From Candidatus Krumholzibacteriia bacterium (lineage in GTDB: Bacteria; Krumholzibacteriota; Krumholzibacteriia; LZORAL124-64-63): a stretch of DNA of 46,005 bases. Of this stretch, positions 35,197 through 42,913 are shown piece by piece (position 1 is the stretch's first letter; each line of letters opens with the position of its first letter). The position numbers and the translations under genes were made by a program. Under the pieces are notes generated by a model that was not told the DNA's origin, searched no databases, and saw only the letters and a program-made list of their open reading frames with translations. Where the stretch lies: NCBI GenBank assembly GCA_024762975.1, contig JANTGJ010000011.1:1-46005 (forward strand). The letters are read 5' to 3'.

Positions 35197-36163
35197 CGAT
35201 CGCCTCGCTTTCGTCGGAACCGTTCGGACTGACCTGGGGGGCGTCCGAATCGACGACGGGCGGATTGCCCACGATGACCTGGAAGACGGGAGGGTCCAGT
35301 CGCGTCCAGGTCAACCAGGAGGGGTGATCGACCTGCCCCGGCAGATCGTAGACGCCTTCGGGCCGATCTCCGACCGGGACCGTAACCGAGAATCTCGACC
35401 CGGTCAGGGCGCGCACCGAGTCGGCGACACCACGGACCATCACGTCCGCGACGGGAGGCGATACCCCGACCTGGGGCAGCCCCGCATCGACCAGCGGGAT
35501 CACCGGAATATTGGCCAGCGTGCGATCCTCCAGCTTCCCCAGGGCCACCCGCGCGCGGGTTTCCCCGAACTGCAGTTTCAAATCGTGATGAGGCGAAACC
35601 AGTGGCACGGCGAAATCGCCCTCCAACGGAAGATCGGCCAAGGCGATCGGCTCGGTCCGCACCGTCGTATGATCCGGAAAGAAACGGGCAGCCCCCGAGA
35701 CCAGGACCGAATCCGGTGTCACTCGCAACGGTTCGACGAAGGCGACATCCGACGGTAGCACCCCTTCGGTCACCACCTCCACCGGAACCAGGCGGGTCAG
35801 CAGGGTATCGACATGCAAGCGCACGCGGCCATTGATATCGATCACGGTTTGATCGGTATAGACATCGGACTTGGTCAACTCGTAGGAATAGGCGGGGCCA
35901 GCCCCTCGACCCGCCAAATTTAGACGAACCTCACCGACAAAATTCTGAAAGGTGTCGTGGGACAGAAACGTCAGCTTGCTGGCTCGCAACGTCACGTCCA
36001 CCTGGTCCGGCAAGACACTGCCATCGAGAGTCAACCCCTCGGACAGGCCAATCACCCGCAGGGGCAAGGCAGTATTCCGTTCGACGACCGAGGTGGCCGC
36101 CACTTGCACCCAGATTACGATCGACACCACAAGACAACTGATTTTCAGTCCGAGTCGGTTCAT
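35189..36163 (-). CDS. YbbR-like-domain membrane protein (CdaR-type)
   Basis: 324 residues from the ATG at 36163-36161, which overlaps the amidase stop in an ATGA. One N-terminal helix (LGLKISCLVVSIVIWVQVA, about 5-23) anchors a chain of YbbR-like repeats outside the cytoplasm, with LPLRVIGLSEGLTL, VDVTLRASK and VTPDSVLVSGA as repeat landmarks. In Firmicutes the YbbR-type protein CdaR binds and tunes the diadenylate cyclase CdaA. No cyclase is next to it here. Position between a wall amidase and the PhnD-like protein suggests an envelope role. Confidence 0.85.
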   Translation of the reverse strand: MNRLGLKISCLVVSIVIWVQVAATSVVERNTALPLRVIGLSEGLTLDGSVLPDQVDVTLRASKLTFLSHDTFQNFVGEVRLNLAGRGAGPAYSYELTKSDVYTDQTVIDINGRVRLHVDTLLTRLVPVEVVTEGVLPSDVAFVEPLRVTPDSVLVSGAARFFPDHTTVRTEPIALADLPLEGDFAVPLVSPHHDLKLQFGETRARVALGKLEDRTLANIPVIPLVDAGLPQVGVSPPVADVMVRGVADSVRALTGSRFSVTVPVGDRPEGVYDLPGQVDHPSWLTWTRLDPPVFQVIVGNPPVVDSDAPQVSPNGSDESEAIVD

Positions 36164-37527
36164 GGAGTTCGGTAGACCTCCGGCAATTTCAACGTCTGAC
36201 CGATCATGATCGCCTGGGTACGCAGGTTGTTGCGCTCGGCGATCTCCGAGACCGTCGTTCCATTGCTGCGGGCCAGTTTCCACAAACTATCGCCACGCGC
36301 CACGCGATATTTTCGCGTCCAGCGATCCCCCGGCCGAACGCCCAGCGACGCCAGGGCAGCCTCGTCGCGACGCCATTTTGCGACTCCCTGCACCAGATTC
36401 GAGGCCATTCGCCGTCTCCATGCCGCATCCCGGATCAGCGCAAGATCGTCCCGGTTTGTCAGGTAACCGATCTCCACCAATGCCGAGGGCATGGCCAGCG
36501 AACGCAATACCTGGAACCGGGCCTGTTTCACCGTACGACAACCGATCAGTCCGCTGCTGCGGGTCGTGCCCAGGAGATCCTCGGCCAGACGACCGGATTC
36601 ATGCAGCACCTGGCTCATTCGCAGGTCCATCAAGGTATTCATCACCAGGTCCGAATGACCCTTCTGTGGATCCAGGCCCACCAGGTCGGCCGCGTTTTCC
36701 TGGTCAGCCAACTCGCGCGCCTCCCGGTCGGTGGCTCCCTGCAGGGACAGGAAATAGACCTCCATCCCCGAGACCGATGCTTTACGGTGAGTGTTGCAGT
36801 GGATCGAAAGAAACAGGTCGCCCTCCTTCTCCCGGGCGATCTCGACCCTTCGCGCCAGACTCGGATAGTAGTCCGTTTCCCGAGTCAACACGGCACGATA
36901 CCCCGGCAGTTGATTGAAGAGCCGGGCCATTTCGCGCGCAATTTCGAAAACGATCGTCTTCTCCTGCGTCCCCTTGCCGATCGCCCCGGGGTCGATGCCG
37001 CCATGCCCCGGATCGATAATGACCGTGAAGGGCCGGCGCTCCGGAGCGGACCGGCGCGTTGGTTCCGGTCCCCGGGCGGCTGCGACCACCGCATCGCGGG
37101 GAAAAACATCCACAACGATGCGATCGGGACGCCCATCGGCCGCCGGGAGGGAAAAGCTCTTCAGCCGCGCTCGCTTCGCCAGATCCAGAACGACCTGGGC
37201 TCGGCGTTGCCCGCTGTTGCGCCGAATCCCGCGCACCAGATCTCCGTCCACGGAGATCGCTCCCTGATCGCGGAATCGGGCCCGGCGCACATTGATCGCC
37301 ACACGTTCCGGATTACGCACCTCGCGCACTTCGAACGATGCCGGTGCACTCAGGTCCAGCACGATTCGCGTATGGTCCGGTCCGATGAAATACCGGATGC
37401 CCCGGATCTCAGGGACGGGGGCCGCACGGACCGTCGCGGCCAGAGCCAGCAGGATCAAAAAAACCGAAGAGGCGCCAGCGACAGTTCGCAGGGCTCTCCG
37501 GTCGAATCGCAATGACGATCCAGGCAT
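36160..37527 (-). CDS. N-acetylmuramoyl-L-alanine amidase with AMIN and LysM domains
   Basis: 455 residues. It cleaves the bond between MurNAc and the stem peptide in the periplasm. A signal peptide (about 1-35, ILLALAATVRA) leads to an AMIN domain (about 40-145) for envelope targeting. The Amidase_3 zinc domain follows at about 167-370, with ligands His175 (DPGHGG), Glu189 and His243 (SIHCNTH) and catalytic Glu352 (SALVEIGYLTN). A C-terminal LysM (about 407-452, YRVARGDSLWKLAR) binds glycan. The ATG at 37527 has GGAG 8 bases upstream and fits the signal peptide. It is the first gene of the long operon. It belongs to the AmiC/AmiB type; the exact name is not certain. Confidence 0.93.
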   Translation of the reverse strand: MPGSSLRFDRRALRTVAGASSVFLILLALAATVRAAPVPEIRGIRYFIGPDHTRIVLDLSAPASFEVREVRNPERVAINVRRARFRDQGAISVDGDLVRGIRRNSGQRRAQVVLDLAKRARLKSFSLPAADGRPDRIVVDVFPRDAVVAAARGPEPTRRSAPERRPFTVIIDPGHGGIDPGAIGKGTQEKTIVFEIAREMARLFNQLPGYRAVLTRETDYYPSLARRVEIAREKEGDLFLSIHCNTHRKASVSGMEVYFLSLQGATDREARELADQENAADLVGLDPQKGHSDLVMNTLMDLRMSQVLHESGRLAEDLLGTTRSSGLIGCRTVKQARFQVLRSLAMPSALVEIGYLTNRDDLALIRDAAWRRRMASNLVQGVAKWRRDEAALASLGVRPGDRWTRKYRVARGDSLWKLARSNGTTVSEIAERNNLRTQAIMIGQTLKLPEVYRTP

Positions 37528-37637
37528 TCCGTACGCTCCTTCGCGCCACCCGGGACCTGCACCACATCGGACGGGTCCCGCGGGCAGGTCCACGGCCACC
37601 GACTCCATTCGACAGCCAAACACACCCTACCGGGTTC

Positions 37638-37666
37638 AAACTACCACACACCCGGGCGATTGCCAA
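37638..37666 (-). promoter_or_regulatory. Probable promoter of the 14-gene operon
   Basis: On the minus strand: TTGGCA (37666-37661), a 17-base spacer, then TAGTTT (37643-37638). It is about 110 bases before the amidase start in the gap after the M23 gene. The -35 matches at five of six positions but the -10 is weak, so confidence is limited. Confidence 0.45.
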
Positions 37667-37724
37667 CAGGTCTTGTGTGCCGTGAAGGGGAAAAACCGGG
37701 AGGAATGGATGGTTTCCGAGGCGA

Positions 37725-38669
37725 TCAGTCGCGAGCCGCGAACGCATCCAGGATGTAGGGCAACGGGTTGACCGAGCGACCACCGATGCGGACCTCATAG
37801 TGCAGATGCGAAGCCGTCGACCGGCCGGTGTTTCCCGACAACGCTATGACCTCGCCGCGCCTCACATGCTGCCCCTTTTTGACCCGGGCCTGACTCAGGT
37901 GGGCATAGACAGTCATCACTCCGTCGCCGTGGTCGATCTTGACCACATTGCCCAGCCCGCGTTGTTTCTCGACCCGGAATACCACGCCATCACCCGTCAC
38001 GCGAACCGGGGTTCCGGTGGGAACCGAGAAATCGAGCCCGCGGTGGAATCTCTGCTGCTGCGTAAACGGGTCTTCGCGCAAGCCGAAGCGGGAACTGACC
38101 CAGCCGGTATCGACGGGGCGGATCGTCGGTACCTTTCGCCGGACGGCTTCCCGAACGGACAGCGTATCGAGCATCGCCTGATAACCACGTCGCTGGATCT
38201 TCGCCTGGCGAACCATATGTTGCAGATCCTGCTCCAATTCATGGAAACCACCGGAGCCGTCCAATACACGGTCCAACGACGGGATCTCAGGGTCGAGTTT
38301 CAGCGTCCCGCCACGCCCACCGATACCGGCCGCAAACGTTTCCGGGTCGGCTACGGGGAGATTTACGGTACCGGCCACCAGCTGCTGCAGTGCGTAAACA
38401 TGATCGATCTCGCCGCGCAGCGCCCCCATGCCCGATTCGAGCGTTGCGATCTGATCCGCCATCGCCCGATTTTCACGCTGAAGGTGCGAGCCCCCGGGCA
38501 ACCAGCCGTTGCCGGTCCGCACACTGACTGCGTACAGGGCCGTACACAGCGTCAGTGCACCCAGGATGCCCACACAACTGGCAACCACCCAACGCGGAAT
38601 GCGAAACTGTCGCGAAGCCCCGTGGTCTTCGGGCATATAGAGGAATGTGTAGGATTTCTTCAGTTTCAT
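37725..38669 (-). CDS. Membrane-anchored M23 (LytM) peptidase
   Basis: 314 residues from the ATG at 38669. A short cytosolic part precedes a helix (about 27-49, VVASCVGILGALTLCTALYAV). A coiled coil follows (about 60-100), then a LytM domain at about 200-310. The zinc ligands His209 and Asp213 (HRGLD), His257 (AHLS) and the HLH at 288-290 (SHLHYE) are all present, so it should be an active endopeptidase cutting peptide cross-links. The layout matches MepM-like enzymes of Gram-negative bacteria. Its own promoter lies about 100 bases upstream and the wall amidase follows about 200 bases downstream. Confidence 0.92.
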   Translation of the reverse strand: MKLKKSYTFLYMPEDHGASRQFRIPRWVVASCVGILGALTLCTALYAVSVRTGNGWLPGGSHLQRENRAMADQIATLESGMGALRGEIDHVYALQQLVAGTVNLPVADPETFAAGIGGRGGTLKLDPEIPSLDRVLDGSGGFHELEQDLQHMVRQAKIQRRGYQAMLDTLSVREAVRRKVPTIRPVDTGWVSSRFGLREDPFTQQQRFHRGLDFSVPTGTPVRVTGDGVVFRVEKQRGLGNVVKIDHGDGVMTVYAHLSQARVKKGQHVRRGEVIALSGNTGRSTASHLHYEVRIGGRSVNPLPYILDAFAARD

Positions 38670-38751
38670 CGCCCTGCGAACGTTCCAGAGGATTCGGCAA
38701 GAGCCGATCGGACCGGAATCGGGGCCCATTGCCCGATTCCGGAATCCACGC

Positions 38752-38779
38752 AATATATCCCAGGCTCCGGGGATGTCAA
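38752..38779 (-). promoter_or_regulatory. Sigma70-type promoter of the M23 peptidase gene
   Basis: On the minus strand: TTGACA (38779-38774), a 16-base spacer, then TATATT (38757-38752). Both hexamers are near perfect. It is 83 bases before the M23 start, in the gap after the sigma-factor gene. Confidence 0.75.
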
Positions 38780-38927
38780 TACGCAAGGCGTCATCGACGA
38801 AACCGGAACTCCGGATGCGTCACAGGAGAGCAAATACCGGGCCATGGATGCCCAGGCCCGCTGGCAGGAGCCACCAACGGCCGCGCGGACCCGCTCCTGG
38901 GCCGATACCGCGCGCAACCGTTCTCTG

Positions 38928-39782
38928 CTAGTAGTAGTCGTACAGCAACGCCTGCCCCTTGGAGCTGCGCAGTTTCGTTAGTGCTTTCTCCTTGATCTGG
39001 CGGATCCGCTCCCGCGTCAACGACATGCGCTGGCCGATCACTTGCAGGGTCTGCGCCTCTTCGAAGCTGAGGCCAAAATACTGGACAATGACCTGAGCTT
39101 CGCGCTCGGTGAGCACGCTCAGACACTTGCGCACGTCCTCGTTCAGGCCCCGCTGCAACACTCGAAGGTCAGGGGATTCCTGCCGAGTGTCCTCCAGGAC
39201 CTCGGACAAGGGCCGCTCCTGATCGCTCGCACCGGAGTCCTCCAGACCCAACTCGGTCCGATCCGAACGGATTGCGTGAACGACATCGGCCACATCCAGA
39301 TCCAACCGCTCGGCAATCTGTCCGGGCGTCGGATTCGGATTTCCCTCGTTCTGCAGAATCCCCCGGGTACGGCTGATCTTGATCAGCAGTGCGGTCTGAT
39401 TCTGGGGCAGGCGAATCGTGCGCGACTTGTCCAGCAGCGCCTGCATGATCGACTGCCGAATCCACCAGACCGCATACGAGATGAACCGGAATCCCCGCTT
39501 CTCGTCGAAACGGTGAGCAGCCTTCAACAGGCCGAGGTTTCCCTCGTTGATCAGGTCGGACAGCAACAGTCCCTGATTGATGTACCGCTTGGCCACCGAG
39601 ACCACGAAGCGCAGATTTGCCCGCACCAGGATCTTCAGCGCCTCGTCGTCTCCCTCGCGGATACGACACGCCAATTCCACTTCCTCTTCCCGAGTCAGCA
39701 GATCATAGCGATTGATGTCGCGGAAGTAGACCTCGAGGCCCTTCTCGTGCATCGCCGGAAGAAAATTCTTTTTGCCAGCCAC
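38928..39782 (-). CDS. Sigma-70-family factor, short primary type (RpoD/SigA-like)
   Basis: 284 residues. Region 1.2 (LEVYFRDINRYDLLTREEEVELA), region 2 (RANLRFVVSVAKRYINQGL, LINEGNLGLLKAAHRFDEKRG, FISYAVWWIRQSIMQAL), region 3 and region 4 (LTEREAQVIVQYFGLSFEEA, LTRERIRQIKEKAL) are all present. Region 1.1 is absent. The size and layout resemble the primary sigma of Bacteroidota (about 287 residues). The chosen start is GTG at 39782-39780 because AAGGAGG lies 6 bases upstream; a GTG 11 codons earlier has no such site. It follows htrA after 121 bases of hairpin-rich sequence. It may be the main housekeeping sigma, though an RpoS-like role cannot be excluded. Confidence 0.92.
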   Translation of the reverse strand: MAGKKNFLPAMHEKGLEVYFRDINRYDLLTREEEVELACRIREGDDEALKILVRANLRFVVSVAKRYINQGLLLSDLINEGNLGLLKAAHRFDEKRGFRFISYAVWWIRQSIMQALLDKSRTIRLPQNQTALLIKISRTRGILQNEGNPNPTPGQIAERLDLDVADVVHAIRSDRTELGLEDSGASDQERPLSEVLEDTRQESPDLRVLQRGLNEDVRKCLSVLTEREAQVIVQYFGLSFEEAQTLQVIGQRMSLTRERIRQIKEKALTKLRSSKGQALLYDYY

Positions 39783-39810
39783 AGGATTCCTCCTTGGCAG
39801 CGTGGGGGTT

Positions 39811-39894
39811 GACACTCCGTTGGGGGAGTGTCTGCCCGGCTTTCCGGGCGCCCGGACCTCTCCGGGATTCGCGTCCCCTCTCCCTCGAGAGAGG
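39811..39894 (-). repeat. Four consecutive small hairpins before the sigma gene
   Basis: Between htrA and the sigma gene lie four perfect inverted repeats in a row: gacactcc/ggagtgtc (39811-39832), gcccgg/ccgggc (39834-39849), cccgga/tccggg (39851-39866) and cctctc/gagagg (39877-39894). Loops are 4 to 6 bases. None has a T-run on the minus strand, so none is a plain intrinsic terminator. They may modulate read-through or translation of the sigma gene. Confidence 0.55.
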
Positions 39895-39903
39895 AATATG
39901 CCC

Positions 39904-41424
39904 TCAGTTCTCCACCCCGGCGGTCCGAGGACGGATGCGGACGTAATTCTCCATGCCGGAGGTCCTGACCAAGACCGTCAGGTCCCGGCGTACGCTCGCG
40001 AACAGGTTGCGAGCCTCGTTCCAGTCGGCCATGCCTGTCAGCTGACGACCTTCGATGGACACGATTACGTCCCCGGGACGGATACCGGCTTCCGCTCCCG
40101 GCTGGTCTTCATCTACACCCACGACCAACACGCCGGTGGTTGCCGACACGCCGATCGCTTCCTTCAACTTCGTCACACGTGGATCGATACCGTCCAGCGC
40201 GGCGACCTCGATTCCCAACCAGTGGTCGGCGGTGGGCGCCGCATCACTGTCCGGGCTTTCGTTCCATTCGGTCGGCGTCAACGCAACCTCGCTGCGCCGT
40301 CCCTCGCGAACGAACTCGACATCGATCGCCGCACCCGGTTCGGCCGCCGCGATCGCAAACTGCAGTTGCCGGCGCGAGCTCACCGGCTTGCCACCGAATC
40401 CGATGACGATGTCCCCGGGCCGCAGATCGGCCTGGGCCGCGGGCGCTCCCGGCACCACGGCCAGGATCCGCGCCCCCTTTTCCGGCTCACCCGGAATTTC
40501 CTCTCCGACAATCTGCACGACATCTTCGGTGCGGATCCCCAGATAGCCCCGGATGACTCGGCCATTCTCGCGCAACTGCGCGTAGATCTGCCGAACCAGA
40601 TTGCTCGGCACGGCGAAGCCGATGCCTTGCCCCTTCTCACTGATCGCCGTATTGACGCCGATGACCCGACCGTGCCGATCGACCAGGGGGCCACCGCTGT
40701 TGCCGTGGTTGATCGAGGCGTCGGTCTGGATGAAATCCTGGTAGCGCGGCGTCATCTTTCCAATGACCAGATCGCCGCGGCCCTTGGCGCTGACCACACC
40801 CACAGTTAAGGAACTTTCCAAATTTCCGAAAGGGTTGCCCACGGCAATGGCCCACTGGCCCACCTGAACCGCATCGGAATCCGCGAATTCCAGCGGTGTC
40901 AGCGAACGTCCCCCCGGATCGATCTGCAGAAGGGCCAGATCGGTATTGGGATCGGCGCCGACCAGTTCCGCCCGGTACTCGCGTTGTTCCCCACTGAAAC
41001 GGACGAAGATCTCATCTGCAGCCATGATCACGTGGTGATTGGTCAGGACGTCGCCGCTGTCCGAGGCCACGAAACCGGACCCGGTCGGCGAGATCTCGAA
41101 CTTGCCGCCCTTGCCCGCCTGGTCCGGGAAGAACTGCCGATACATCTCCTGCAACGGACTCATCCCGATCCCCGCGTCACTCATCATTCGCACAACCCGA
41201 ATATTGACAACGGATGGACGCACGGTCCGCCCGACCTCCACGAAGGGTGATGCGGCGGGCTCCTCGGCGTTTGCTGGAATCCCCATCGCAACCAGCAGTG
41301 CCAGCGTCAACCAGCCGACCCACAACAGAACAGGGGCGCACGGCGCAACACCGGCTTGACTCCCTGGAGTCGAGCGGGTCTTGCGTATGCGCCCCATGGG
41401 CGTTCTGTCATCGTACAGCTTCAC
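39904..41424 (-). CDS. HtrA/DegP-type periplasmic serine protease
   Basis: 506 residues. An N-terminal hydrophobic segment (about 31-52, ending IPANA) exports the protein. The trypsin-like domain carries the full triad His131 (TNHHV), Asp162 (TDLALL) and Ser243 (GNSGGP). Two PDZ domains follow (about 275-370, with RGYLGI and LRPGDIVIGF, and about 395-490, with IRPGDVIVSIEG). It removes misfolded envelope proteins. The GTG at 41424 has GGTGAG 5 bases upstream; the ATG at 41397 is an alternative start. Signal peptide length favours neither strongly. Lying before the sigma gene, it may be part of an envelope-stress unit. Confidence 0.94.
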   Translation of the reverse strand: MKLYDDRTPMGRIRKTRSTPGSQAGVAPCAPVLLWVGWLTLALLVAMGIPANAEEPAASPFVEVGRTVRPSVVNIRVVRMMSDAGIGMSPLQEMYRQFFPDQAGKGGKFEISPTGSGFVASDSGDVLTNHHVIMAADEIFVRFSGEQREYRAELVGADPNTDLALLQIDPGGRSLTPLEFADSDAVQVGQWAIAVGNPFGNLESSLTVGVVSAKGRGDLVIGKMTPRYQDFIQTDASINHGNSGGPLVDRHGRVIGVNTAISEKGQGIGFAVPSNLVRQIYAQLRENGRVIRGYLGIRTEDVVQIVGEEIPGEPEKGARILAVVPGAPAAQADLRPGDIVIGFGGKPVSSRRQLQFAIAAAEPGAAIDVEFVREGRRSEVALTPTEWNESPDSDAAPTADHWLGIEVAALDGIDPRVTKLKEAIGVSATTGVLVVGVDEDQPGAEAGIRPGDVIVSIEGRQLTGMADWNEARNLFASVRRDLTVLVRTSGMENYVRIRPRTAGVEN

Positions 41425-41519
41425 TTGGTCTCACCGTCCGTTGGGGAGGTCGGTGAAGGAGTGAGCCGCCCCCGGATCCTCGTTGGGGAAGAACCCAGGA
41501 TTTACAGGAATCCGAAACC

Positions 41520-41548
41520 AGCGTATCCGAATTCCAAGATGGTGTCAA
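41520..41548 (-). promoter_or_regulatory. Probable promoter of the htrA-sigma pair
   Basis: On the minus strand: TTGACA (41548-41543), a 17-base spacer, then TACGCT (41525-41520). The -35 is perfect but the -10 matches at only three of six positions. It lies about 100 bases before htrA, just after the coiled-coil gene. Confidence 0.45.
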
Positions 41549-41570
41549 TCACGAAGTTGTCACCGGAACG

Positions 41571-42068
41571 TCATGATTCTTCCCGGGGAAGATCCTCTGC
41601 GGCGGCTTCGATTTCGACCGGTTCGACCAGGATGGCCGATTCGTCCGACCCCGCATCCAGCACCGGATCGGTCAGCACCGTGGCCGCCGGGGCTGCATCG
41701 GTGGTCGCGGCAGTCGGCCCTTCCTCTTCCGGACCCGCCGCTTCCGCCTCGGCCGCACGGGCCGCCCGCTCGGCAAAATCCCGTTTGATCTCCGAAATCT
41801 CCTCGTCCTTGGTCCGCAATTCGTCCTCCAGCGCCCCAATCCGCTCGACCAGCTCCCTTGCGACAGGATCGGAAAGCAAATCTTCCCGCTCCTCCTTCAT
41901 GCCGGTGTAGACGAAATTACCGAGTTCACCGAATTGGCGCTCGATCTCGCGGCTGATGCCGAATTTGTCGTATTTGCGCGAGGTGATCTTGAGGACCTCA
42001 GTCGATTTATCCGAGGTCGTCGAGTACAACTCGGCCAGATTCTTTTTTACGTCATTCCAAAGCGACAT
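41571..42068 (-). CDS. Small acidic coiled-coil protein, function unknown
   Basis: 165 residues from the ATG at 42068, with AGGAGG 5 bases upstream. There is no signal peptide. The N-terminal half (WNDVKKNLAELYSTTSDKS, KYDKFGISREIERQFGELG) and a coiled coil at about 75-110 (LVERIGALEDELRTKDEEI) are followed by a low-complexity, Ala/Glu/Thr-rich acidic tail. I do not recognise a named family. The pattern of a short amphipathic start followed by a REIERQFGELG-type helix occurs in small bacterial proteins of unknown role. It is divergent from lpxH and upstream of htrA. Confidence 0.75.
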   Translation of the reverse strand: MSLWNDVKKNLAELYSTTSDKSTEVLKITSRKYDKFGISREIERQFGELGNFVYTGMKEEREDLLSDPVARELVERIGALEDELRTKDEEISEIKRDFAERAARAAEAEAAGPEEEGPTAATTDAAPAATVLTDPVLDAGSDESAILVEPVEIEAAAEDLPREES

Positions 42069-42141
42069 CTCATCCTCCTGCACCCGGCCTGTGCCGGGAT
42101 TTCCTGTTGCCAGTCCGAGCTTTGTCCCTCACACTATCCGC

Positions 42142-42906
42142 ATGTCCGCACCGAAGCAACCCACGGCGTTGTTCATCGCCGATTCGCATTTCCACCTGAA
42201 CCCGTCGGCCGGAGAGCAGCAACGCCTCGAGTCGTTCCTGCGCTTGCTGGAAGAGGCCCACGGCGTGGATCACCTGTTCCTGCTCGGCGACATCTTCGAT
42301 TTCTGGTTCGACTACCCACATTTCCGGCTCAAGGGCTACGAGAGCCTGCTGCAGGGCCTGGACCGAATCCGTGCGGCCGGTGTGCAGCTCCATTTTGTCG
42401 GCGGAAACCATGACATCTGGGCGGCCGACTACTTCCACGAACGCTACGGATGCGAAGTGTCTCCCATCGACCAGGTGATTCCCCTGGGCGACCTGCGCAT
42501 CCGCCTGACCCATGGCGATGGGCTGCTGGGCCACGACTGGGCCTACAACACCTTCCGCGATATCGTACGCACGCGCGCCGGAATAGTTCTGGCCAAGTCT
42601 CTTCACCCCGAGGTCCTCTTTGCCATCAGCACCTGGCTGAGCGGCAAAAGCCGCGGCGCCACCCGCGAGGAAGCTTCGCAAATCGAAGAAAAAGCCGCCG
42701 CCTGGCTGCAAAGCCAGTCCGGCGGCGAGACAGGAAACCCCTGGGACCTGATGGTGATCGGACATGTCCACCACGGTTTCGACCTGCAACACGGCACCCG
42801 CCGGATGGTGGCCCTGGCCGGTTGGCTCGACCCACTGGGCTTCGGAATGCTCCGCGAGGGAGAGTTTCGCCTCTGCCGCTATCCCGAAGACTCCCCGGCG
42901 CGCTGA
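42142..42906 (+). CDS. lpxH: LpxH-type UDP-2,3-diacylglucosamine diphosphatase
   Basis: 254 residues, the only plus-strand gene. It hydrolyses UDP-2,3-diacylglucosamine to lipid X in lipid A synthesis, on the inner face of the membrane. The calcineurin-like metal ligands are complete: Asp14 and His16 (ADSHFH), Asp50 (GDIFDFWFDY), Asn89-His90-Asp91 (GGNHD), His124 (THGD), His208 and His210 (GHVHHG). An in-frame extension upstream is rejected since it overlaps the divergent gene and lacks a metal motif. No Shine-Dalgarno is visible at the ATG. It ends 7 bases from the convergent barrel gene. The gene implies a lipid-A-bearing outer membrane. LpxH is preferred over a general metallophosphatase on the FDFW segment. 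Confidence 0.88.
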   Translation: MSAPKQPTALFIADSHFHLNPSAGEQQRLESFLRLLEEAHGVDHLFLLGDIFDFWFDYPHFRLKGYESLLQGLDRIRAAGVQLHFVGGNHDIWAADYFHERYGCEVSPIDQVIPLGDLRIRLTHGDGLLGHDWAYNTFRDIVRTRAGIVLAKSLHPEVLFAISTWLSGKSRGATREEASQIEEKAAAWLQSQSGGETGNPWDLMVIGHVHHGFDLQHGTRRMVALAGWLDPLGFGMLREGEFRLCRYPEDSPAR

Positions 42907-42913
42907 ATTCAGA

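Noticed and set aside
41956-42141. A 62-codon extension at the start of lpxH
   Set aside because: It overlaps the divergent coiled-coil gene and adds no conserved residue. The metal motif starts shortly after the later ATG.
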